Shown here: in pieces, positions 45,831 to 58,484 of the stretch
Layout: the number at the start of each line of letters is the position of its first letter
Position numbering within the stretch: position 1 is the first letter of the stretch
Source: Rhabditoides inermis
Taxonomy: Eukaryota > Nematoda > Chromadorea > Rhabditida > Rhabditidae
DNA length: 64,000 nt
Assembly (NCBI GenBank): GCA_963966185.1
Contig: CAWZYM010000412.1
Coordinates: forward strand, 62,001-126,000
Direction of reading: 5' to 3'
Translations under genes and position numbers: made by a program
The notes under the pieces: model-generated
Told to the model about the DNA's origin: nothing
What the model saw: the letters and a program-made list of their open reading frames with translations, nothing else
Databases searched by the model: none

Positions 45831-45851
45831 CTAGCGCGCGAAGCGCGCTAG
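45831..45851. other. Terminal GAA hairpin of e18
   Basis: 9-bp stem, GAA loop; next unit TCGCAGCGCC. Confidence 0.9.
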
Positions 45852-46750
45852 TCGCAGCGCCCGCTGCGCCTGGCTGTGCAAAATGCCCTATGGTTTCCGT
45901 CCGTCCATCGCTCTACCGCGCCAGCCACTACTCCTATCTAGCCAAACATGACATCGATCCGATGGTCTCGGTCCCGAGATGCAGGATTCCAATTTTCAGC
46001 CCTTTATCTCTCATATCCGCGGAGCTATAAGCTCGAGAAAGTCCGACGAAATAGCGCGTAATCAGAGAGCGTCAGACAGAAAAGCAGTGAAATAGTGTGT
46101 CAGATGAAGAGACGGTTAGGTCGTTGAACGGTTGCAACGAGTAGACCTTACAAGAACGAGTACTGCGAATCGCAGACTTCAGCTTTCGAGAAACGGTTTC
46201 GACGTCACTCCTCTACACTCCCTCACCTACAAATCTGCCCGTAATCTTTTTATAAATCTTCCTGGTTTCCTTTCACGAAGTGATTTAGTCGAGGCGAGGC
46301 GACACCAAACAGTTGTCGCGGGCTGTTCAAGAAAACTAGGCAATCGTGTAAGGTCTCCCTTTACTACAACATGCAAATAGGTGGCCACTACACTTCTACC
46401 AAAATTCGCATCTTTTTGTGACCTCTGACGCCTGCAATCAATTAAATTCCTCTAATCGACGTCGTTGTATTGTCCCGCGACGAGAGAGTGTGGCGAGGTG
46501 AGAGTACGCCAGCTGCCAGTCTGTCTGATGTCAGAGAAAGAGACAGTCAATTGTGCAAATGAGCGAGAGTATCACCATGCACTACGAAACAGTTCACCAC
46601 ACTCCAACACACTATTTTCTGAGCACATACAATAAAACAATACTATATGCACTCACGTCATTCTATATTCAATCATAGAAGTGAGGCGAGGCGAAATACT
46701 ATGTAACCTCCTTTTCTCATCTCTCTCCTTTACTTATCCCTCTCTTCTCA

Positions 46751-46806
<56 letters not shown>

Positions 46807-46926
46807 CCTCTCTCCCTCTCTTCCTCTATCTCTCTCTTATATATTATGATTTTAGATTAATGATAACTATGAAGTCTACTGGGATCTAAAATAAATAATA
46901 ATTGTCAACCAGCTGCTCATCCCACT

Positions 46927-46961
<35 letters not shown>

Positions 46962-47054
46962 GCTCGCTTAAATTTTATAATATAAGACCAGTAATAACTA
47001 TAAAGTATATTTGTATCTCTAATAAATAAAAATTGTCAACCAGCTACTGATAGG

Positions 47055-50000
47055 CTTTTACCGCGGAGTGTGCCGGAGCGCCCTCTATGAGCATACGAGA
47101 GAGTGAAAGATCAGAGAGTAGGAGAGAATGCATATCAGTGTTCAATATATTATTATAATTACTGATCTACTGATCGGCTTTGACCGCGGAGGCGCGCGTA
47201 GCGTGCCGGAGCGTCCTCTAAAGGCATACGATAGAGTAAAAGATCAAAGAGTCGGAGATAATTCATATCAGTAGCAGTGATCAATGCATTCTTACTATTA
47301 CTGATCTACTGATATATTTTGACCGCGGAGGCGCGCGGAGCGTGCCGGAGCGCTTTCTATGTGCATACGAGAGAGTGAAAGATCAGAGAGTCGGAGAAAA
47401 TTCATATCAGTAGCAGTGATCAATGCATTCTTACTATTACTGATCTACTGATATATTTTGACCGCGGAGGCGCGCGGAGCGTGCCGGAGCGCTTTCTATG
47501 TGCATACGAGAGAGTGAAAGATCAGAGAGTAGGAGAGAATGCATATCAGTGTTCAATATATTATTATAATTACTGATCTACTGATCGGCTTTGACCGCGG
47601 AGGCGCGCGTAGCGTGCCGGAGCGTCCTCTAAAGGCATACGATAGAGTAAAAGATCAAAGAGTCGGAGATAATTCATATCAGTAGCAGTGATCAATGCAT
47701 TCTTACTATTACTGATCTACTGATATATTTTGACCGCGGAGGCGCGTGGAGCGTGCCGGAGCGCTTTCTATGTGCATACGAGAGAGTGAAAGATCAGAGA
47801 GTCGGAGAAAATTCATATCAGTAGCAGTGATCAATGCATTCTTACTATTACTGATCTACTGATATATTTTGACCGCGGAGGCGCGCGGAGCGTGCCGGAG
47901 CGCTTTCTATGTGCATACGAGAGAGTGAAAGATCAGAGAGTAGGAGAAAATTCATATCAGTAGCAGTGATCAATGCATTCTTACTAATACTGATCTACTG
48001 ATATATTTTGACCGCGGAGGCGCGCGGAGCGTGCCGGAGCGCTTTCTATGTGCATACGAGAGAGTGAAAGATCAGAGAGTCGGAGAAAATCCATATCAGT
48101 AGCAGTGATCAATGCATTCTTACTAATACTGATCTACTGATATATTTTGACCGCGGAGGCGCGCGGAGCGTGCCGGAGCGCTTTCTATGTGCATACGAGA
48201 GAAAGAAAGATCAGAGAGTCGGAGAAAATTCATATCAGTAGTAGTGATCAATGCATTCTTACTATTACTGATCTACTGATATATTTTGACCGCGGAGGCG
48301 CGCGGAGCGTGCCGGATCGCTTTCTATGTGCATACGAGAGAGTGAAAGATCAGAGATTCGGAGAAAATTCATATCAGTAGCAGTGATCAATATATTCTTA
48401 TTATTACTGATCTACTGATAGGCTTTGACCGCGGAGGCGCGCGGAGCGTGCCGGAGCGCTTTCTATGTGCATACGAGTAAGTGAACGATCAGAGAGTCGG
48501 AGAAAATTCATATCAGTAGCAGTGATCAATGCATTCTTACTAATACTGATCTACTGATATATTTTGACCGCGGAGGCGCGCGGAGCGTGCCGGAGCGCTT
48601 TCTATGTGCATACGAGAGAAAGAAAGATCAGAGAGTCGGAGAAAATTCATATCAGTAGTAGTGATCAATGCATTCTTACTATTACTGATCTACTGATATA
48701 TTTTGACCGCGGAGGCGCGCGGAGCGTGCCGGAGCGCTTTCTATGTGCATACGAGAGAGTGAAAGATCAGAGAGTCGGAGAAAATTCATATCAGTAGCAG
48801 TGATCAATGCATTCTTACTATTACTGATCTACTGATATATTTTGACCGCGGAGGCGCGCGGAGCGTGCCGGAGCGCTTTCTATGTGCATACGAGAGAGTG
48901 AAAGATCAGAGATTCGGAGAAAATTCATATCAGTAGCAGTGATCAATGCATTCTTACTAATACTGATCTACTGATATATTTTGACCGCGGAGGCGCGCGG
49001 AGCGTGCCGGAGCGCTTTCTATGTGCATACGAGAGAGTGAAAGATCAGAGAGTCGGAGAAAATCCATATCAGTAGCAGTGATCAATGCATTCTTACTAAT
49101 ACTGATCTACTGATATATTTTGACCGCGGAGGCGCGCGGAGCGTGCCGGAGCGCTTTCTATGTGCATACGAGAGAAAGAAAGATCAGAGAGTCGGAGAAA
49201 ATTCATATCAGTAGTAGTGATCAATGCATTCTTACTATTACTGATCTACTGATATATTTTGACCGCGGAGGCGCGCGGAGCGTGCCGGATCGCTTTCTAT
49301 GTGCATACGAGAGAGTGAAAGATCAGAGATTCGGAGAAAATTCATATCAGTAGCAGTGATCAATATATTCTTATTATTACTGATCTACTGATAGGCTTTG
49401 ACCGCGGAGGCGCGCGGAGCGTGCCGGAGCGCTTTCTATGTGCATACGAGTAAGTGAACGATCAGAGAGTCGGAGAAAATTCATATCAGTAGCAGTGATC
49501 AATGCATTCTTACTAATACTGATCTACTGATATATTTTGACCGCGGAGGCGCGCGGAGCGTGCCGGAGCGCTTTCTATGTGCATACGAGAGAAAGAAAGA
49601 TCAGAGAGTCGGAGAAAATTCATATCAGTAGTAGTGATCAATGCATTCTTACTATTACTGATCTACTGATATATTTTGACCGCGGAGGCGCGCGGAGCGT
49701 GCCGGATCGCTTTCTATGTGCATACGAGAAAGTGAAAGATCAGAGAGTCGGAGAAAAGTAATATCAGTATCAGTGATATTACTTTTCACTATTATTATAA
49801 TTACTGATCTACTGACAGACTTTGACCGCGGAGGCGCGCGGAGCGTGCCGGAGCGGCTATCTAAGATCATAAGCGAAAGTAGATGTTTTATGATATTAGA
49901 TCCGTGATAACTAATAATTGTCAACCAGCTACTGATCGGCTTTGACCGCGGAGGCGCGCGAAGCGTGCCGGAGCGCCCTTTATGTGCATACGAAAAAGTA

Positions 50001-50265
50001 AAAAAAAATATCAAAGAGTCGGAGAAAATGCATTCAGTAACAGTGATCAATATAATATTATAGTTACTGACTGATCGACTTTGACCGCGGAGGCGCGCGA
50101 AGCGTGCCGGAGCGCCCTCCATGTGCATACGAAAAAGTAAAAAATCAGAGAGTCGGAGAAAAGTAATATCAGTATCAGTGATCAATGTTTCATTATAATT
50201 ACTGATCTACTGATAAACTTTGACCGTGGAGGCGCGCGGAGCGTGCCCGGATCGCCTTCTATGAG
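47055..50265 (+). repeat. 139-bp array with higher-order repeats, e19 (about 23 copies)
   Basis: 48147-49119 recurs from 49120 at an offset of 973 bp, exactly seven 139-bp monomers. A second, smaller period of about 411 bp (three monomers, one short by 6 bp) links about 47111-47330 with 47522-47740. Confidence 0.9.
49753..49787. other. 14-bp-stem palindrome inside a monomer
   Basis: GAAAAGTAATATCA (49753-49766), 7-nt loop, TGATATTACTTTTC (49774-49787). Found only here and in the duplicate at 61181-61215; it replaces the normal TATCAGTAG inverted repeat. Confidence 0.8.
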
Positions 50266-50519
50266 CATAGTAAATATAACACCTGTAGATAAGCAGTCAA
50301 GCAGATACTTTCAACCAGATACTGATAGACTGTGACACTTTCTAAATATTCAAAACTACTGAACAATAAAAAAAGGAAATAAATAAAGATCAGTCATCTA
50401 TTGAAAGACTGACAACAGCACTTCTAGCACAGCTCCTAATAGCACTTCCAGAGCACATATCAAGTCAATTTATATATCAATCGATAGATAACTTTCTCCT
50501 CTATTTTATACCTATATTT

Positions 50520-50540
50520 CTAGCGCGCGAAGCGCGCTAG
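50520..50540. other. Terminal GAA hairpin of e19
   Basis: 9-bp stem, GAA loop; next unit TCGGGTGTAC. Confidence 0.9.
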
Positions 50541-51460
50541 TCGGGTGTACGTGTAAAATGCCCTATGGTGTCAATCCGTCCGACTCTCCACAAGGCCCAC
50601 CGATACTCCTATCTAGCCAAACGTGACATCGATCGAATGCTCTCGGTCCCGAGATGCAGGATTCCAATTTTCAGTTCGTTATCTCTCGTATCCGCGGAGC
50701 TATAAGCTAAAGAAAGTCCGACGAAATAGCGCGTAATCCGAGAGAGTCAGACACAAAAGCGGCGAAATAGTGTGTGAGGCGAGGAGACGGGTCACTGGCG
50801 AATCGGCTGCGGCGAGTAGACCTTACAAGAACGAGTACTGCGAATCGCAGACTTCAGCTATCGAGAAACGGTTTTCACGTCACTCCTCCAGACTACCTAA
50901 TCTACAAATCTGCCCGTAATCTTTTTATAACTCCTCCTGGTTTCCTTTCACGAAGTGATTTAATCGAGGCGAGGCGACACCAAACAATTGTCGCGGGATG
51001 TTCAAGAAAACTAAGCAACCGTGTAAGGTCTCCCTTTACTACAACATGCAAATAGGTGGCCACTACACTTCTACCAAAATTTGCATCTTTTTGTGACCTC
51101 TGACGCCCGCTATCAATTAAATTCCTCTAATCGACGTCGTTTTATTTGCCCCGCGACGAGAGAGTGTGGCGAGGTGAGAGTGCGCCAGCTGCCAGTCTGT
51201 CTGCTGTTAGAGAAAGAGACAGTCAATTGTGCAAATGAGCGAGAACATCACCATGCACTACGAAACAGCTCACCACACTCCAACAAACTGTGCAAATTTT
51301 ATTTTCTGAGCACATACAATAAAACATTACTATATGCACTCACGTCATTCTATATTCAATCAGGGAAGTGAGGCGAGGCGAAATACTATGTAACCTCCTT
51401 TTCTCATCCCATTCCTTTTCTCATCCCTCTCTTTTTCGTCTCTCTTTCTTGTCTCTCTCG

Positions 51461-51564
<104 letters not shown>

Positions 51565-51889
51565 GTCTCTCACTCCCTCTCTTCCTCTACCTCTCTCATA
51601 TATATTATGATTTTAGATTAGTTTTAATTATGAATTCTACTTGGATCTAAATTAAATAATAATTGTCAACCAGCTGCTCATCTCTCTCTCTCTCTCTTTT
51701 TCTTTCTCTTCTATTTTATAATATTAGACCAGTATAAACTATAAACTATACTTGTATCTATAATAAACAGTAATTGTCAACCAGCTACTGATAGGCTTTC
51801 ACCGCGGAGTGTGCCGGAGCGCCTCCTATGTTCATACGAAAGAGTAAAAGATCAGAGAGTAGGAGAGAATGCATATCAGTATCAGTGAT

Positions 51890-51891
<2 letters not shown>

Positions 51892-51963
<72 letters not shown>
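51892..51963. repeat. (TA)n microsatellite, 72 bp, at the 5' edge of the RTE fragment
   Basis: Pure alternating TA. The copy at 63320-63387 is 68 bp, a difference of two TA units. Confidence 0.95.
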
Positions 51964-51965
<2 letters not shown>

Positions 51966-53333
51966 GTGCAACTTCAGACCGATTGCTGTACTTCCGACAA
52001 TGTTCAAGCTGTTTACTCGTATTCTGCTTGGTCGAATGGAGAAGACACTGGATGCAGAACAGTCTGTGGAGCAGGCGGGATTCAGGAGGACCTTCTCCAC
52101 AATCGAACATATACACACCGTCCGCGAGCTGATCAACAAATGCTACCCCTATCGCCTCAACCTGGTGCTGATCTTTCTGGACTATGAAAAGGCATACGAC
52201 TCTGTTGAATTTAACGCTGTCTGGAATGCACTTCATCGACAGGGAATCAATCCGAAGCTGGTACGACTGCTTGAGATGATCTACAGCAATGCGAAATCAA
52301 AAATCAAAGTGGGCAGTGAAGCTGTTGAAGTAGAAGTGAAACGAGGAGTACGACAGGGTTGTGTACTCAGCCCGGCCCTATTCAACGCTATTCTCGAGGA
52401 TGTGCTACGACGAGTGGACTGGAGTAGATGTGGACTGGATATCGACGGAGAAAGAATGAGCCATCTACGATACGCAGATGATCTAATCCCGGTGGCGAGA
52501 AGCAAGACGATGGCTCAGAAGATGCTCGACGACATAGAAAGAGAAAGCTATCGGACTTCGCATTGAACCCAGGTACTTGAATTCGTCTGCTCAGGAACTC
52601 TGCTATCGGACTTCGCATTTCAAAGAAGAAGACCGTCTACATATCGAATGGCCCTCGTGCTGACCTACTACTGAGAGGAGAGCTGCTGGAGCGAGCAGAC
52701 GAATTCAAGTACCTGGGTTCAATGGTGTCAGTGAAGAAGGACGAGAAGGAGCTACAAAGAAGAATAGGATCTGGATGGGCGGCATTCAACCTGCACAGGC
52801 CTTTTCTAACTTCTAGAATGTGAATATGATCATGAAGAGGAATGTATGGAAAGTCTGTATCCTGCCGAGCCTGACGTACGCGGCAGAAACATGGTGTCTG
52901 AAAGTGGAGCAGAAGGAGAAGCTGCAACGAGTGCAACGAAGGATGGAGAGGGCGATGATAGGAGTGACGCTGTTGGATCGAGTGCGCAACACGGAGGTGC
53001 GGAGAAGGACAGGACTGGAGGATGTACGAGAAGTTATATGGAAGAAGAAGACGACGTGGGCGAGGAAGATGGCGAGCGATGACAGATGGTCACGAAGGGT
53101 GACGGAGTGGTACCCGAGAGACAAGACAAGGCGGGTTGGAGCGCCCTACGTGTTCTGGTGCGACGACTTGAAGGAAGTTCTGGTGCGAGGAGGACGTATC
53201 GGAGCTGAGTGGAATCAATTGGCACGAGGAAACCCCGAGGATGGAAGCAAGGCGATTGCAGGATCAGCGCCGTAAACTATTGCAAACACCATATTCACGA
53301 CGATTCTGAATAAATGATTTGATTTGATTTGAT
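51964..53333 (+). pseudogene. 5'-truncated, degenerate RTE-clade non-LTR retrotransposon (reverse transcriptase to 3' end)
   Basis: Encodes the 3' half of an RTE LINE protein, which copies element RNA into DNA at a nick in the target. Sequence: coding starts mid-domain right after the (TA)n with NFRPIAVLP (RT motif 1-2). In the frame from 52000, LDYEKAYDSV (motif A, Asp61 and Asp67), GVRQGCVLSPALFNA (motif B) and YADD (motif C, Asp160-Asp161) are all present. Frame 1 stops at 52564-52566 where a 28-bp inverted insert begins. The protein continues in frame 3 from about 52602 (ADEFKYLGSM) to about 52820, then in frame 2 (52820-53275; TYAAETWCL, then RRVTEWYPRD) to a stop. AATAAA at 53309-53314 and a (GATTT)n tail follow, as in RTE elements. 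The endonuclease domain is absent. Inactive: truncated with at least two frame breaks. Confidence 0.93.
52547..52619 (+). repeat. Local duplication with inverted insert inside the RTE
   Basis: The 18-bp word GCTATCGGACTTCGCATT occurs at 52547-52564 and 52602-52619. Between them, 52565-52592 (28 bp) is the exact reverse complement of 52693-52720. The insert supplies the TGA that ends the first frame. The same scar begins at 63971 in the second copy. Confidence 0.9.
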
Positions 53334-53344
53334 ATATATATATA

Positions 53345-53810
53345 TTAATTTCTGATCTACTGATCGGCTTTGACCGCGGAGGCGCGCGAAGCGTGCCGGA
53401 GCGCTTTCTATGTGCATACGAGAGTGAAAGATCAGAGAGTAGGAGAGAATGCATATCAGTATCAGTGATCAATATATTATTATAATTACTGATCTACTGA
53501 TCGACTTTGACCGCGAAGGCGCGCGAAGCGTGCCGGAGCGCCTTCTATGTGCATACGAAAGAGTAAAAAATCAATGAGACGGAGAAAATGCATATCAGTA
53601 TCAGTGATCAATATATTATTATAAATACTGATCTACTGATCGGCTTTGACCGCGGAGGCGCGAGAAGCGTGCCGGATCGCCTTCTATGTGCATACGAAAG
53701 AGTGAAAAGTCAGAGAGTCGGAGAAAATGCATATCAGTATCAGTGATCAATGTATTATTATAATTACTGATCTACTGATATGCTCTGACCGCGGAGCGTG
53801 CCGGAGCGCC
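53345..53810 (+). repeat. 139-bp monomer array 3' of the RTE, e20
   Basis: Three to four monomers. The first resumes at TCTGATCTACTGATCGG, so the RTE lies in the AT-rich loop between the two arms TATCAG... and ...CTGATA of one monomer. Confidence 0.88.
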
Positions 53811-54043
53811 TTCTATGAGCATAGTAAATACATCTGTGGAAAAGCAGTCAACCAGATACTATTAACCAGATACTGATAGACTGTGACACTTTCCAATTAT
53901 TAAAAACTACTGAAAAATATAAAAAGGGAATAAATAAAAATCAGTCATCTACTGAAAGACTGACAACAATTCTTCTAGAGCACATATCAAGTCAATCTAT
54001 ATATCAATCGATAGATAATTTTCTCTTTTTTATAACTATATTT

Positions 54044-54064
54044 CTAGCGCGCGAAGCGCGCTAG
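54044..54064. other. Terminal GAA hairpin of e20
   Basis: 9-bp stem, GAA loop; next unit TCGCAGCGCC. Confidence 0.9.
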
Positions 54065-55091
54065 TCGCAGCGCCGCTGCGCCGCTCTGGCTAAATGTCCT
54101 ATGGTGTCCGTCCGTCCGTATCTCCACAAGGCCCACCGACGTATGGATTGCTACAAATTTGACATCTTCTTGAAGCCCTCGATCTGGAGATGCGGTATAA
54201 AATAGAGGTTTTTGATAACTCTCCTCTCCGCGGACTTATAAGGCAAAACGTGACGGTTAGACAATCCGGCGAAATAGACTGCAAAAAGGCAAGAGTCAGA
54301 CACTGAGCGACGAAATAGTGTGTCAATGATGAGAGGGAAAAGAAAGGCGGGGCCACAATTTATGCCTCTTTGAGTATACCTTACAAGAACGATAACTGCG
54401 AATCGCAGACTTCAGCTATCGAAAAACGATTTCGATGTCACTCCTCTACACTCCCTTACCTACAAATCTGCCCGTAATCTTTTTATAACTCTTTCTGGTT
54501 AGCTTTCACGAAGTGATTTAATCGAGGCGAGGCGAGACCAAACATTTGTCGCGGGCTGTTTAAGAAAACTAGGCAATCGTGTAAGGTCTCCCTTTACTAC
54601 AACATGCATATAGGTGGCCACTACACTTCTACCGAAATTTGCATCATTTTGTGACCTCTGACGCCCGCTATCAATTAAATTCCTCTAATTGACGCCACTT
54701 TATTGCCCCGCGGCGAGAGAGTGTGGCAATGTGAGAGTGCGCCAGCTGCCAGTCTGTCTGATGTCAGAGAAAAAGACAGTCAATTGTGCAAAAGAGCGAG
54801 AACATCACCACGCACTACCAAACAGCTCACCACACTCTGAGCAGACACAATAAAACATTACTACTATATGTACTCACGTCATTCTATAATCAATCAGGGA
54901 AGTGAGGCGAGGCGAAAGAGTGCTACTATGTAGTACGCTCTACCACCACCTTTTCTCATCCCTCTTTTCTTTGTCTCTCTCTCTCTCTCCCTCTCTCTCT
55001 CTTATATATTTTATGATATTAGATGAGTGATAACTAATAAATAATAATTTTCAACGCTCTACCACCTCCTTTTCTCATCCCTCTTTTCTTC

Positions 55092-55128
<37 letters not shown>

Positions 55129-55214
55129 ATATTTTATGATATTAGATGAGTGATAACTAATAAATAATAATTTTCAACGCTCTACCACCTCCTTTTCTCA
55201 TCCCTCTTTTCTTC

Positions 55215-55261
<47 letters not shown>

Positions 55262-55347
55262 ATATTTTATGATATTAGATGAGTGATAACTAATAAACAA
55301 TAATTTTCAACGCTCTACCACCTCCTTTTCTCATCCCTCTTTTCTTC

Positions 55348-55384
<37 letters not shown>

Positions 55385-55435
55385 ATATTTTATGATATTA
55401 GATGAGTGATAACTAATAACTAATAATTTTCAACC

Positions 55436-57010
55436 AGCTGCTGATAGGCTTTGACCGCGGAGGCGCGCCCTCTATGTGCATACGAAAGAGTGAAAGATCA
55501 GAGAGTCGGAGAAAATGCATATCAGTATCAGCGATCAATATTTTATTATTATTACTGATCTACTGATCGGCTTTGACCGCGGAGGCGCGCGGAGCGTGCC
55601 GGAGCGCCCTCTATGTGCATACGAGAGAGTGAAAGATCAGAGAGTCGGAAAAAATGCATATCAGTATCAGTGATAAATATACTATTATTATTATTCATCT
55701 ACTGATCGGCTATGAACGCGGAGGCGCGCGGAGCGTGCCGGAGCGCCTTCTATGTGCATACGAGAGAGTGAAAGATCAGAGAGTCGGAAAAAATGAATAT
55801 CAGTATCAGTGATCAAAATATTATTATTATTTTTCATCTACTGATCGGCTTTGACCGCGGAGGCGCGCGGAGCGTGCCGGAGCGCCCTCTATGTGCATAC
55901 GAGAGAGTAAAAGATCAGAGAATCGGAGAAAATGAATATCAGTATCAGTGATCAAAATATTATTATTATTATTCATCTACTGATCGGCTTTGACCGCGGA
56001 GGCGCGCGGAGCGAGCCGGAGCGCCTTCTATGTGCAAACGAGAGAGTGAAAGATCAGAGAGTCGGAAAAAATGCATATCAGTATCAGTGATAAATATATA
56101 ATTATTATTACTGATCTACTGATCGGCTTTGAACGCGGAGGCGCGCGGAGCGTGCCGGAGCGCCTTCTATGTGCATACGAGAGAGTGAAAGATCAGAGAG
56201 TCGGAAAAAATGCATATCAGTATCAGTGATAAATACATAATTATTATTACTGATCTACTGATCGGCTTTGAACGCGGAGACGCGCGGAGCGTGCCGGAGC
56301 GCCTTCTTTGAGTATACGAGAGCGTGAAAGATCAGAGAGTCGGAGAAAATGCATATCAGTATCAGTGATAAATATATAATTATTATTACTGATCTACTGA
56401 TCGGCTTTGAACGCGGAGGCACGCGGAGCGTGCCGGAGCGCCTTCTTTGAGTATACGAGAGAGTGAAAGATCAGAGAGTCGGAGAAAATGCATATCAGTA
56501 TCAGCGATCAATATTTTATTATTATTACTGATCTACTGATCGGCTTTGACCGCGGAGGCGCGCGGAGCGTGCCGGAGCGCCCTCTGTGTGCATACGAGAG
56601 AGTGAAAGCTCAGAGAGTCGGAGAAAATGCATATCAGTATCAGTGATCAATAAAGTGTTATTTATATCACTGATCTACAGATAGGCTTTTACCGCGGAGG
56701 CGCGCGGAGCGTGCCGGAGCGCCCTCTATTTGCATACGAGAGAGTAAAAGATCAGAGAGTAGGAGAGGATGCATATCAGTATCAATGATAACTATATATA
56801 ATTATTTTTACGGATCTACTTATCGGCTTTGACCGCGGAGGCGCACGGAGCGTGCCGGAGCGCCCTCTATGTACATACGAGAGAGTGAAAGATCAGAGAG
56901 TCGGAGAAAATGCATATCAGTATCAGTGATCAATATATCTTATTATTACTGATCTACTGATAGACTTTGACCGCGGAGGCACGCGGCATCGTGCCGGAGC
57001 GCATTCTATG
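55436..57010 (+). repeat. 139-bp monomer array, e21
   Basis: Copy of the e18 array, including the e18-only variants GATAAATACATAATT and GGCACGC. Confidence 0.9.
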
Positions 57011-57260
57011 AGCATATTAAATACAATATCTGTAGAAAAGCAGTAACTGTCAACCAGGTACTGATAGACTGTGACACTTCCTGATCATTTGATAATACTG
57101 TAGATTAAAAATAAGGAAATAAATGAAGATAAGTCATCTACTGGAAGACTCTGACCACAGAACTTCTAGCGCAGCTCCTAATAACACTTCCAGACCACAT
57201 ATAGAGTCAATCTATATATCAATCGATAGATAATTTTCTCCTCTTTTCAAAGTTATATTT

Positions 57261-57281
57261 CTAGCGCGCGAAGCGCGCTAG
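57261..57281. other. Terminal GAA hairpin of e21
   Basis: 9-bp stem, GAA loop; next unit TCGCAGCGCC. Confidence 0.9.
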
Positions 57282-58180
57282 TCGCAGCGCCCGCTGCGCC
57301 TGGCTGTGCAAAATGCCCTATGGTTTCCGTCCGTCCATCGCTCTACCGCGCCAGCCACTACTCCTATCTAGCCAAACATGACATCGATCCGATGGTCTCG
57401 GTCCCGAGATGCAGGATTCCAATTTTCAGCCCTTTATCTCTCATATCCGCGGAGCTATAAGCTCGAGAAAGTCCGACGAAATAGCGCGTAATCAGAGAGC
57501 GTCAGACAGAAAAGCAGTGAAATAGTGTGTCAGATGAAGAGACGGTTAGGTCGTTGAACGGTTGCAACGAGTAGACCTTACAAGAACGAGTACTGCGAAT
57601 CGCAGACTTCAGCTTTCGAGAAACGGTTTCGACGTCACTCCTCTACACTCCCTCACCTACAAATCTGCCCGTAATCTTTTTATAAATCTTCCTGGTTTCC
57701 TTTCACGAAGTGATTTAGTCGAGGCGAGGCGACACCAAACAGTTGTCGCGGGCTGTTCAAGAAAACTAGGCAATCGTGTAAGGTCTCCCTTTACTACAAC
57801 ATGCAAATAGGTGGCCACTACACTTCTACCAAAATTCGCATCTTTTTGTGACCTCTGACGCCTGCAATCAATTAAATTCCTCTAATCGACGTCGTTGTAT
57901 TGTCCCGCGACGAGAGAGTGTGGCGAGGTGAGAGTACGCCAGCTGCCAGTCTGTCTGATGTCAGAGAAAGAGACAGTCAATTGTGCAAATGAGCGAGAGT
58001 ATCACCATGCACTACGAAACAGTTCACCACACTCCAACACACTATTTTCTGAGCACATACAATAAAACAATACTATATGCACTCACGTCATTCTATATTC
58101 AATCATAGAAGTGAGGCGAGGCGAAATACTATGTAACCTCCTTTTCTCATCTCTCTCCTTTACTTATCCCTCTCTTCTCA

Positions 58181-58234
<54 letters not shown>

Positions 58235-58354
58235 CCTCTCTCCCTCTCTTCCTCTATCTCTCTCTTATATATTATGATTTTAGATTAATGATAACTATGA
58301 AGTCTACTGGGATCTAAAATAAATAATAATTGTCAACCAGCTGCTCATCCCACT

Positions 58355-58389
<35 letters not shown>

Positions 58390-58484
58390 GCTCGCTTAAA
58401 TTTTATAATATAAGACCAGTAATAACTATAAAGTATATTTGTATCTCTAATAAATAAAAATTGTCAACCAGCTACTGATAGGCT

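Larger units (their letters stand above)
42643..45851 (+). mobile_element. Unit e18 (class II), second copy of e13
   Basis: 3,209 bp. Same order as e13: head, compound minisatellite 43510-44005, monomers about 44010-45585, tail, GAA hairpin 45831-45851. It begins the 11.43 kb block that is repeated as e21-e23. Confidence 0.65.
45852..50540 (+). mobile_element. Unit e19 (class II), largest 139-bp array
   Basis: 4,689 bp. Head 45852-46695, (CT)n about 46750-46840, second (CT)n about 46925-46970, monomers about 47055-50265, tail, GAA hairpin 50520-50540. Repeated as e22. Confidence 0.65.
54065..57281 (+). mobile_element. Unit e21, chimera of e17-type head and e18-type body
   Basis: 3,217 bp. 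54065 to about 54645 follows e17 (for example GCATCATTTTG and ACCGAAATTT). From 54690 it follows e18 at a constant offset near 11,430 (AATTGACGCCAC, then the compound minisatellite 54950-55436 and monomers 55436-57010). The switch lies in 54646-54689, where the two parents are identical. This is the join of the 11.43 kb tandem duplication. Confidence 0.68.

Noticed and set aside
49655..50185. 176-codon minus-strand frame across 139-bp monomers (also 61083-61613)
   Set aside because: Built from repeated satellite monomers read antisense; similar short frames occur in most arrays.
51882..52236. Frames with Ile-Tyr runs next to the RTE fragment
   Set aside because: Translation of the (TA)n microsatellite.
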